Translations under genes and position numbers: made by a program
Notes under the pieces: generated by a model
What the model was told of the DNA's origin: nothing
Seen by the model: the letters and a program-made list of their open reading frames with translations, nothing else
Database searches by the model: none
NCBI GenBank assembly: GCA_907165275.2
Contig: OU015678.1
Location: 1,736,001-1,800,000, forward strand
Length of the DNA stretch: 64,000 nt
DNA from: Zygaena filipendulae
Taxonomy: Eukaryota > Arthropoda > Insecta > Lepidoptera > Zygaenidae
Direction of reading: 5' to 3'
In this document: positions 39,506 to 51,600 of the stretch, one piece after another
Numbering within the stretch: the first letter of the stretch is position 1
How the letters are laid out: every line of letters starts with the position of its first letter

Positions 39506-39646
39506 CATGACGAGCGCGTTGACCGCTTGCAGCACGGCGTCCTGCTTGATCGCGCGCAGGTTCCGGTTGAGCAGGGAGTTGTCGTCGCCGGCCTGCGCCT
39601 CCAGCCACTTGCACACCGCCTCGTTGTCGTGCTCCCACTGGTGGGA
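39506..39646 (-). CDS. ACC: ACC exon 24 of those seen
   Basis: [20 protein letters not shown] and [15 protein letters not shown], corresponding to AYVWDNNKDLAEWLEKQL and ISRDYVLKQIRSLVQ. Acceptor GGTCCAG; a second in-frame CCACCAG lies 9 bases in. Donor gtgagt, phase 0. At least one further exon is expected. Confidence 0.85.
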
Positions 39647-42600
39647 CTGGACCGACAGATACATTCATACATCTAACTATTACACTAGCTGTTTCGCATG
39701 CGCGAGCCCTACGCCACGCGCGCAACTGCATGTGAGCACACAAGCTGCCCGCACGTGTGCACACAAGCCGCCCGCACGTGAGGACACAAGCCGCCCGCAC
39801 GTGAGGACACAAGCCGCCCGCACGTGAGGACACAAGCCGCCCGCACGTGAGCACACAAGCCGCCCGCACGTGAGCACACAAGCCGCCCGCACGTGAGCAC
39901 ACAAGCCGCCCGCACGCGTGCACACGAGCCGCCCCCTCACCTGCGTTTCGCCCCGGTCCTCGGTGAACCAGCGGCGCAGCGTGGCGGCGGCGGCGCCCTT
40001 CTCCATGCGGTCCCCGGGGCGCACGGCCGCCTGCACGCGCGCCTCCTGCTCGTTCTGGCGCAGCAGCCGCCGCAGCCGCCAGTACAGCAGCCGCCGGGAG
40101 TCGCGCCACGGGATTATGTCCTGTTACAAGCACACACGGCGACAATGAAACACCACACACTTGGGCCTCTTTTGTTCGTCTAATTGGCTAATAGATGTGT
40201 ATGTACAAGGAATCATGACGTTATGCTCACTTTACATATTTGAGATAGTAAAATATGTCAGACAAAACATGACTCACTTCAGACGCCGAACGGGTGGTGG
40301 GCGAAATCTTCGTAATACCGAAAAACTTGAGACTGTATCACGAAGAACAAAATTAGCAAGTAAAAACCCGCGAGTAATTGGACCTACATATTACGAGCAG
40401 CTTCCCACAGATTTACGGAAAGAAAATGATCACAAAACTTTTTATCGCCGATTGAAAGCCTATTTATTGGATAAAGCATATTACTCTATAAATGAATTTT
40501 ATTTAAAAACTATATAATAGAATTTATTCATATTTTTAGATATTTAAATTTACTTGACATTTCTATTTTATTACTATTTTGTAATATTATTATTTTTGTA
40601 TTGTATCATACTATTGTATCATTTGACAATTGTACTATTCTCTGTGACATTTTATCTTGACATTTTGTTAACACTGATAGTACGAAATAAAATAAACTAA
40701 ACTAACTAAACTAAACTATGCACAGCATGCGCAGTGGCCATCTTTTATCAGCACAACACAAGAAAAAGAAAAAGAAAATTTACTTCTACTGTAGATCTCT
40801 GCATTTTACGTACCTACTTTTATTTTTTTGTATTTCTATTTAAGGTATTTTGATGTTGATGCCAAATAAAGTATATGTCTATGTCTATGTCTAAACAGTT
40901 CCTACTGCCTAATCTAAAGTACACATAATATCTCTTGCATGCTCTATTTGAGTGCATCACTCTTTTTGGTCCTTCGATCCGGATACAGCTGCCCACTGTG
41001 AGATAAAAAAACAAATGAATAATAATAATATCACTCACGAATATGCACCCCTTCTCCAACATCCTCTCGGCCGTGTCGTGCAGCTCAGCAAACTGCACCG
41101 CGATCTGCAACAAAAATAGTATAATCACAAATTTTTCATGATGATTCTGCGTGGGAGATTTCGAATACTGAGGGTATGTTCCGAAATGCACTGCGACAGC
41201 ACTGGACCAGTGATCCCAGTGCCCTGAAATTCGTTATGAATAACTTTCAGTATACTACCGCCGTCGGTACAGTACAAAAATAGCGATGACGTCATAATCA
41301 TCGCCATTTTTGTGCTTTAACCACTGGCGCTTTCGAGGTACGGTGCTCTCAGTGGTTTGATCACGTGATCAACCTCCGACCAATGATTGGTCATCCGCAT
41401 CGGTCGGTTGACATGAGTGGTCGACAGCGTGACACTACAATGACATGTATGACAGTATACGATATTAGCTCAGTATAACTAACTTTATAGTTTATTTATA
41501 TATATTAAGATAGGAACGGCTTCGCAATATATTAAAAGGACGTCATATCTTACAATGCTCTCAGTCATTTCGGAACATAACCTAAGTGTGAGTTTGTTGG
41601 CGAGAATCGAAGTTGGCGATTACGTCATTTATTTTAGTGTCGATAGAAAAATTGTTAAAAGTAGATTTTGTTGAGTTTTATTCTGTTTTTTTTGTTTTAC
41701 CTCGTGGTAGATGGGCGCCAGTTCCTTCTCCTTGGCTTTGACGGACTTCTCGGCGGCCGCCAGCTCCGCGTCCAACTCCCTTATACGGCTCTCGGCTGCA
41801 AGCGGACACACTTCACTGACACTTCATATACACTTCGTTGACGCTCCGTCTACACTTCAATGGGCATGTGGACAATTTTTTATTTTTTAGTCCGTCTTGT
41901 AGATTATTAAAAAATATTGGACACGTATTTTTTCTTTTTTTACGTAATCAAAAAATAACGGCGATATATTGAGTTGAAATTTCGCGTGACGTCACTATTC
42001 TGACAGTTTGTATGGCGGTTTTGCGGTTAGTGACGTCACGACCTCCTCATCCTAAACTTTAATGCGCTTTATCTCTGTATATTTTAATTTATTTAAAAAA
42101 GCAAAAAATACGTGTCTATTGTCTTTTTATTTTCTAACTGACGGACTAATTAGAATTTTGATTTTCAATAGTAGTCAACATCCCTATTGTTGACTGCGCC
42201 CACGCATTACAATGTGCTAGTTGACTAAATTTTTTTTTTAGTCTGACATGTCTGTCGTTGGGAAAAACTCAGAGAAAGGGAAATAAATTCATTGAAAAAA
42301 CATTACAACTAAATTCGCAAGGTAAGCAATACACGTAGCTCTAATACGTATACAAGGCACGCGTCACGCACACAGCGAGCGATGCGTCAGCTGGTCAGGT
42401 CATTGACCTTGATACCGGCGCGCGGCGATGAGTGTGTAAAGAAATTGAGTGGCAAGCTCATTCACAGTTTGTTTTCTTTTCGATTTTGTTTGAAATTATT
42501 ATTATATTTTTTTTGTTTATTTTATGAACATGTTTATAACGGTGTATACTTTCAACCCTGTAAATATTTGCAGCTAATTTTACCACACCTTATATATTGG

Positions 42601-45600
42601 ACGTAATGCGCCTTAACGATCTGTTCATACATAATATAATAAAAAAATTATAAACAAGGTATATGAAGGTCCTTATAGTATAGTAACTTCCTTAGTTTTC
42701 TTTGGCGATAACAATTGTCAACTCGGCTAAGGCCACTGAGTCGATGCCCTTTCTATCTGTTCTATGGTCTACAGTCTACACCACCTTGTTTGCCGGCGTC
42801 GGTTTTGATGAGAACGTCGTCGATGGAGCCCCGCCGGTCGAGGCTCTTCGATATCTCTTTCATTTGCTCCTTCAACTCTGCAACAAACAAACCGACGTGA
42901 ATCACACAATCACACACACATAATGCTCCCATCGAAGGTCGTTGAGGGGGGGTTAAAAGAAAACCGATTTAAAGTTTCAATAACATACTGTTACACACAA
43001 GGATACAAGTTTTGTTAAAAAATTATGTTTGTTGGTCTGTACGTAATTTTTGCCCTTCTATACGGTTCAAGCAACAAAACTTTGGTGGGTTGATTTTTCC
43101 AACAACTTGAAATCAATTTGCCACCAGCTAGAAATATACTGTCTAACAGCTAGAAATAGACCGTCCAACAGCTAGAAATAAACTGTCTACCAGCTAGAGA
43201 TAAAACTGTCTACCAGCTAGAAATAATTTGCCGTCCTCAACCAAGGCAAGGACTGACCCGCGATCCTAGCGCCGGTCCGCAGCAGCTCGGGGTCGAGGCG
43301 GTGCATCGTCTTCAGTATGTCGCGCTGCTTGAACTTCACCTCCACGATACCCTCCGCTTCCAGCACACCACCCCTGGTCAGGAGAATTATTTCAATACTA
43401 GCTGTTCCACGCGGTAATTTCGGAGATTCCACGGGAATTCCGGGATAATAAGTACCCTAAGTCCTTTTCTATACACTTGACAACGTGTATACAAAATTTC
43501 ATGATGATCGGTCGAGCCGTTAAGACGTAAAAGCGTAACTCAACTGCATACATACAAACGAAATTGTTACTATATGGCCTCGCTCATATACAACTCCCTT
43601 CCTAGACATTTACATGAGATTTCATCTCATAATAGGTTCTGCGTTGCCTTACGAAAATGGCTGATTGATGAAAGTTTTTACTCAGTTGACGAATTCTTCA
43701 TGAATAGTAAATATTACATAAATAAGATTTGAATAATTGGAAATAATCTAGATTTTGACGCAGTTGGAATAGGTATAATGATTTCTTAATGATGTCTTAT
43801 TTAGTTTCTTTAATTTTTATTTTTTATTTTCTTTAATGACATATTGACATACATGTTTTTATTAAATTTTTTAATTTGACAATTTTTATAATCAATCTGG
43901 CATATGTGACTTTTGTAATGATCGAAATAACTTAGACAGTAGGTATATAAATTAATAAAAATTGATAATATGACATTTGCACGCCGAGCAACGGCAGAAT
44001 ATGATGTACCTGACATAATATACCACCTTTACATGTACCATATTTTGGCGAATAAATAAACGAATTGAATTGAATTGAAAGCGACAAACAAACCAACTCA
44101 CTTTCGCATTAATAATGAATGACATATTATTGACACATCTATACTAATATTATAGATGCGAAAGTAACATTGTGAGTTTGTTACCTTGTCACGCCTTAAC
44201 TACTCAACCGATAATCATGACATTTTGCATACACGTTCTCAGGGGTACAGAAAAGGACAAAGGGTATTTTCTAGCGCGGGATCCCAGCGGGAACTCCGAA
44301 ATTAATGCATTTGAAATAGTGGGAAACAGCTTTTGGCTTTGACTTTATGTGGTTATTTTATGGTTGCTGTCAATTATTGTAATCTCATTGACGTCAAAAA
44401 GAGTCATACATCATTAGGGTCACATTTTGAATTAGAATATATGACTTTAATCAGACATGGGTGCTCTCGTAATAATCTCTCGTATTATTAGGGTATTGTT
44501 ATCTTATAAACCCAAAAAAGAGCCATAACATTACACAAAGGTCAAGTTTGGATAAAATTATTAGACATAGACATATTATTATATTTCTTTAAATTCACAC
44601 ATACATCTTTAAAAATTAAAAAGTCTCGTACCTACAGCAATATGGTTTTCAGCGAAGCTCATACGGGTAAAATTATTTGCCTTTGACCATGACTTTGACT
44701 TTGACGTTATTCGACTTTGACCACGACTTTGACTTTGAGTTTGACGTGATTCGACTTTGACGTCATTCGACGTTGACTTTGACGTCAATTAGACAGACGT
44801 GTTGTCGGCTCACCTGGCCTCGGGGTCGGCGTACATCTCCATGCGCTGGCTGTTGACGCTGGGGTCGACCACGGCCCACGCGCCGCCGCGCAGCTCCGCG
44901 CCGGGCGGGATGTACACGAGCACGGGCGCGGTGGCGGCTCGCAGCGCGCGCACTATCTCCGCGCCGAACTTCAGTATCTGCTCGTACATGTCTGTACGGT
45001 GGACCAGTTGACGGATTTATTTTATTTTTTTTTACGTTTATTCACTAGCTGTGCCCCGCGGTTTCACCCGCGGTAATTTCGGAGTTCCCGCGGGAATTCC
45101 GAGATAAAAAGTACTCTATGTCCTTCTCAGTATCCCTGAAAACGTGTATGCAAAAATTCATGATGGTCTGTTTCGCATTTATAATAGTAAGGAATAGTAT
45201 TATATTATCTGTGGTAAGGACTAGCTGTCTCCCGCGGTTTCACTCGCGCTAACTAAAGAGTTCCCGCGGGAATTCCAGGACAAACTTTGCTTGACAGTGG
45301 GCTTGTCAACCAAATTTTAGTTTTTTGTCCAATATTGGGCACATATTTTTTTCATTTCAACAAACCTATTATTCACTGACACTCGCTGTCAACCTTACGA
45401 TGCGCACACAATTTTTTTTTACTTTCTTTCTTTCTTTCTTTCATTCATCATCAGTTCGTCTGTATGGAGTGTCACCGGGCCGGTTAAGGGGCTCACCTTT
45501 CTGTCCGCCGCTGAAGCCGCGCCAGTTGGCGAATATCATGATGGGCAGGCCCTCGCGCGAGAAGTCGTTGATGGCTTGCGCCGTCTTGTATGCCGAGTCC

Positions 45601-48600
45601 GGGAACCAAACCTGCGATCACACTCCACTTTAATACCTATACGTATACGTGAAAGTGAAAATCCAAGTATGACTGATACATACATTGTTCTTTCAAACAC
45701 ACGAAATAAAAGAAGAAGAAGAAGAAAATATAGAAGCATTATGATCATCAAATTTGAGAAGCTGTCAAGGATATCGTCACTTTTCAGACTGGTCACTGGT
45801 CACCATCAAATTTGAGAAACTGTCAATAATATCTTAACTTTTCAGACTGACCACTTGTCAACTTTAAATTTGGGAACCTAAAAGCTATCAAGCATATCGA
45901 ACTCTTCAAACTGGTCACTAAATTTGAGAAGCTATCAAGGATATCGTCATTTTTCAGACTGCAGGTCACTGGTCACCATCAAATTTGGGAAGCTATCAAG
46001 GATATCGTAGGTTTTCACACTGACAACTGGTCACCATCAAAGAGAAGCTTTTATAGATGTCGTCACTTTTTAGACTGGTCACCATCGGATTTGAGAAGCT
46101 ATCTAAGATACCTCAATACTTCTCATCGGACGAGATTATAGGCAAAAAAATTATTTTAGAGGTTTTTATAACAAGGATAGAGTTCCCGAGGGGGGCGCGG
46201 TCACCTGTCCGGCTTGCTGCACGGTCTTCGCCTCCGAGTCGAGGTTGGCCGGGTCGGCGGGCAGCGTGAACTCCACGGTGCGCGTCTCCACCGCGATCAC
46301 GCCCACCGGGATGCCGCCCAGCCGCGCGCGCCCTGCCCACGCCCACGCCCACGCCCACGCCCACGCCCACGATTAGCGAACACAACGTATACATGGTAAG
46401 TATTTAATCTATACTTCTTTACTAATGTTATAAAGAGAAATGATTAGAGTTTTTGTGCGTTTCTTTGTTTATAATGCAAAAACTAGTGAAACGATTTTAA
46501 AAATTCTTTCACTTATAAGAAGCTACAGTGCTCCTAATGGACACAGTGCACATTTTATATATACATTCTCACGCCAACTTCGAGGTTCGGGTGAAATCGC
46601 GGGAGATCGAAGAGTATTTAATAAAATCGCGATTTCACCCGCGTTCATTTGAAGTTTGCGCCGAAATTCCAGGATAAAAAGTACCTTATGTCTTTTTTTG
46701 CATCCTTGACGTATACAAAATTTCATTATGATCGGTAAAATAGTTGAGACTTGAAAGCGCAACAAACAAACAAATAAATAAATAAAAAACAGAATGTTGT
46801 AGATAGGGTGATGTTCCGTTATTACACTGCACTGGCTCAGTGCTTTTACTCAGGAGAAATTCGTTCCGTTATAACTGACAGTATATTGCCCCAGTATCCT
46901 ACGGCATCAAATCATATAAATCTTTTGTTTTTGTCCTGTCCACCTAAAGGTCTTCCGGAAGAGATCGCTAGTGGAGCGATACGACCGCCTTTTGTATGCC
47001 TTAATTTATAAGATTTTTTTGTAAACACACTGCAACAATTTTGATGTACAAGAAAGAGTATTCTACTGTACCCCGCGGTTTCACCCGAGATAATTTCGAA
47101 GTTCCCGCGGGAATTCCGGGATAAAAAGTACCCTATGTCCTTCTCTGTACCCCTGACAACGTGCATGCCAAATTTCATCCAAATCCGTTCAGCCGTTTTT
47201 GCGTGATTGAGTAACAAACATCCAAACTTTCACATTTATAATACTAGTAGGATTACAGAGAGGGTGTGCATGCGCGCGGCCCGTGCCCGTACCGGTGATG
47301 ACGGTCTGCGCCCAGGGGCGCATGACCTCGTCGAAGGAGCCGGCGTCGAAGAAGCCGGCGCGGTGCGCGTCGCCGGTGAGCAGGTGGCGCGGGTCGTGCG
47401 GCCCGCGCGGCGGCGCCCACTCCACGGGCCGCTCCGCCGGGTCCGCCGCGCGCATCATCGCCACCGGGCTCAGCTTGTCCTGAACGGCGACACAAAGAGA
47501 AACATTCATAACCAGCTGTTTCGTTAGCGCTCATTTAGGAGTTGCCGCGGCAATAGGGATGTGGCCTACTTTTGAAAATCAAAATTCTAATTAGTCCGTG
47601 AGTTAGAAAATAAAAAAACAATTGACACGTATTTTTTGCTTTTTCAAATAAATTGAAATATACAGAGATAAAGCGCGTTAAAGTTTAGGGTGAGGGGCTC
47701 GTGACGTCACTAACCGCTAAAACCGCCATACAAACTGTCAGAATAGTGACGTCACGCGAAATTTCAACTCAATATATCGCCGTTATTTTTGATTACGTAA
47801 AACAAGAAAAAATACGTGTCCAATATTTTTTAATAATCTACAAGACGGACTAAAAAATAAAAATTAGTCAACATGCCCATTCCGGTATAAAAAGTACCCT
47901 AAAATCTGACGTGTGGGCAAAATTATATGACGATCACTCGAGTAGTTACGGCGATGGCGTAACGCATGCTGTGACGACGCGTCGCCACACCAATAGCTAT
48001 GTAATATAGTATAGCTGTGTAATAGTATAAATAACATACTATTACATAATTTATTATGTAACATGTAATGCGATGTGGCGACGCGCCGTCACGCGCAAGT
48101 GACTATGTGACTAAAATCACTAATGAAAATAATTAAATTGTCTCCATTTAATTTTTTTTTTTAATAAATTAATATGAATGTTGGTATATTATATAAAATA
48201 AACGATTATCTTTTTCATTAAAAAGCTGAATATTATGTTTTTAAATTGCGCTACAATCATTTCCTTTCATAAGCATTTTATGGTCATTATTTCAACAAAA
48301 TTTTGATGTCCACACTTTATTCTGATCTTATTGTTCAATTGATTGATTGAATTGATTGATCGATCGATTTATTGAAATAATATTATTGATTGATTGTCAG
48401 ATTTACTGATTGACAGATTGATTTTTTGGCGGATCGGTTGCGAGATTGGTAGATTGATTAGTAGATTGATTGAAAAGTGGATTAATTGATTGTCGGATTG
48501 ACTGTTTGGCGGATCGATCGACTGATTGATTGATAGGTGGATTGATTGTATGGTGGATTGACGGATTAATTGATTGGTAGATTGATTGTCCCACCTTGGG

Positions 48601-51600
48601 CACGTAGGAGAGCCAGCGCACGGCGGTGCGCACCGCCTCCAGGTCGCTGGGCGCCACCGCGTGCGTGACGCCGTTGTTGTGCATGATCTGCACGCCGCCC
48701 AGCTGGTTGTTGCTCGCGTACACGGCGCGCCCGAGCACCTTGTTCAGCGCCGCGTACCCCGTCAGGATTATGTACGACGAGTCCACCTGGATCACGCGGT
48801 GGCCGAGCCTGCGGTCATGGTGCGGTGCGCTCATGTAGGCAGTATGGTACAGTTATTAAATAAACGAAAATCAATAAATGACGACCGTAGAAGACGTGCT
48901 CCGAAATGACAGTAATATACAACGTGCTAATGAATTGACTAAAAACTAGAAAGTGATTTACTCAGAATCAACTAGCGAATCGATCGCACTATGTTTTAAT
49001 ATAGGTTATATTTTTTCATTTTTACAAGCCCATGTCTAAATTATTTCTAATACAATATTTGGCGCGTACGCCGCCCGCAGCAAAAAAATTCGAACCGGTA
49101 GGCGCGGGCGTAGCGCTTGGAATTTCGTAGATAGTTCACCTCCAAACTAATGTTGCATAACTTTTAAAGTATAAATTTTTTCGACATAAAATATATTTTA
49201 ATCATATTATTGTTAATTTTTTTAAATGGGGTGTGTCAGGTTTTCAGTTAATTCATTAACACGTTGTATATAGTTCTAAGAACCTGCTGACGCAATTGTA
49301 ATAACCAATTCTAAGTAATAGAAAACTTGATTTGATTTGATTAAATATTCAATGATTCACAATAAATTCACATATACTTTATTGCTCCAAAAGAAATACT
49401 ATAACTTAGGCAGATAAATTAAAAAGAAAGAACAGAGCAAAAGGCGACCTTGTCCCTGCTAGAGGAAATCTTGTCAAGGCAATCTTAAAGCGACAGAGAG
49501 CTGCAGTCAGTATTAATTAATAATAAATTGTTCTTACATAAATCGCTATACGAATGGGCATGTTGACTAATTTTTATTTTTTAGTCCGTCTTGTAGATTA
49601 TTAAAAAATATTGGACACGTATTTTTTTCTTTTTTTACGTAATCAAAAAATAACGGCGATATATTGAGTTGAAATTTCGCGTGACGTCACTATTCTGACA
49701 GTTTGTATGGCGGTTTTGCGGTTAGTGACGTCACGACCTCCTCACCCTAAACTTTAATGCGCTTTATCTCTGTATATTTTAATTTATTTGAAAAAGCAAA
49801 AAATACGTGTCTATTGTTTTTTATTTTCTAACTGACGGACTAATAAGAATTTTGATTTTCAATAGTAGTCAACATTTCTAGTCGTTTGAACACAACACCG
49901 CAGTCCGCACACAACTAGAGAGAGACGGGTTTTGGTCCGGCATTCACGATAATTTTAAGTAAATGCCCGATAAATGTCCATTAACGCCGGACCGAAACCC
50001 ATCTCTAGACACAACAGATTGTCAGGTTAGGGTGATGGGAGGGGTTCAATGACCTATGGCTAGCTTTCTTGTGGGTGTGCTACGCTAGATGTTAATCAAG
50101 TTGTTTCTTTCTTTCTGTCTGTCTTGTGTAAAGACGGCGTTAGCACTGACCGCACCACGTAGGAGCCGATGCCGATAGCGCGGCACGTGACCACCGAGAT
50201 GGTGACCACCTCCTCGTAGGCCTGCGCCGTCTCGCCGGCGATCAGCCCCGCGTCCCGCAGGCACTCCACGCCCAGCCCGTCCTCCTTACCTGTCGGACGC
50301 GGTCGCACAAGGTCAGACGGCGAAGCCATCATCGACTATCCGGGCCGAAGGACCAAAATCTATTTCAACCATTTGTCAGTACTAGCTGTTCCCCGCAGCT
50401 AACTTCGGAGATCCCGCGTGATATCCGGGACAAAAAGTACCCTATGTACTGTTATTCTGATGTATAAGTTATATTATTGTAGTTTCATTAAAATCGCTTC
50501 AGTAGTTTAGCGTAACAAACATACATACATACAAACTTTCGCGTTTATAATATTAGAAAGGATTTAAAAGGAAAATTTAAATTATTTTACTATATGCAGT
50601 TTCAAAAAATATAACGATCAGTAGAAACACAGAAATTATTTGCATCCTTTTGTTATTTCGCCCGCCATCCGGATCGAATGCCCGATGCTGGCTGGTAATG
50701 AAAGCGTTAAGTGCACCCTTGTTGTTGTTCCACTCGCTATCCGGCTCGAAGGACCAGGCGGGGTGCACTGACCGATGATGTCCGTGATCCGGTAGCGCGA
50801 CTCGCCCTCGTCCTCGATGAGGCGCGCCTTCACCGAGCCCAGCCCGCCCAGCCGCGAGTACGCCTCGGGCGTCAGGTACAGGTAGCGGAAGCCCCGCTCG
50901 GGCCGCTCGCCGTCCACCCACGCGACGCGGAACTCCGCCTTCACCTCCTCGGCGACGCCGATGCGCGCGCCCGAGTTGACGCTCACGTACAGCTGCGGCG
51001 ACAAAAACGGACGACGACACGGTCAGCTGTTCCCGGACTTCCCGCGGGAATCCCGGGATGGAAAGTACCCTATGTCCTTCTCTGTACCCCTGACATAGTG
51101 TATGCAAAATTGACGACACGGTCAGCTGTTCCCGCGGGAATCCCGGGACGGGAAGTACCCTATGTCCTTCTCTGTACTTCTGACATAGTGTATGCAAAAT
51201 TGACGACACGGTTAGCTGTTCCCGCGGGAATCCCGGGACGGGAAGTACCCTATGTCCTTCTCTGTACTTCTGACATAGTGTATGCAAAATTGACGACACG
51301 GTTAGCTGTTCCCGCGGGAATCCCGGGACGGGAAGTACCCTATGTCCTTCCTCTGTACTTCTGACATAGTGTATGCAAAATTGACGACACGGTTAGCTGT
51401 TCCCGCGGGAATCCCGGGACGGGAAGTACCCTATGTCCTTCTCTGTACTTCTGACATAGTGTATGCAAAATTGACGACACGGTTAGCTGTTCCCGCGGGA
51501 ATCCCGGGACGGGAAGTACCCTATGTCCTTCTCTGTACTTCTGACATAGTGTATGCAAAATTGACGACACGGTTAGCTGTTCCCGCGGGAATCCCGGGAC

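Noticed and set aside
39727..39940. Possible CRISPR-like array (regular 21-bp repeats)
   Set aside because: Units are directly contiguous with no unique spacers, and the DNA is animal nuclear.
39405..40160. 251-codon minus-strand ORF
   Set aside because: It overlaps real ACC exons 23 and 24 in a different frame and is kept open by the 21-bp minisatellite.
46113..46394. Plus/minus ORFs with Gly-Val-Gly-Val runs
   Set aside because: They come from the GCCCAC repeat and from ACC exon 16 read in the wrong frame.
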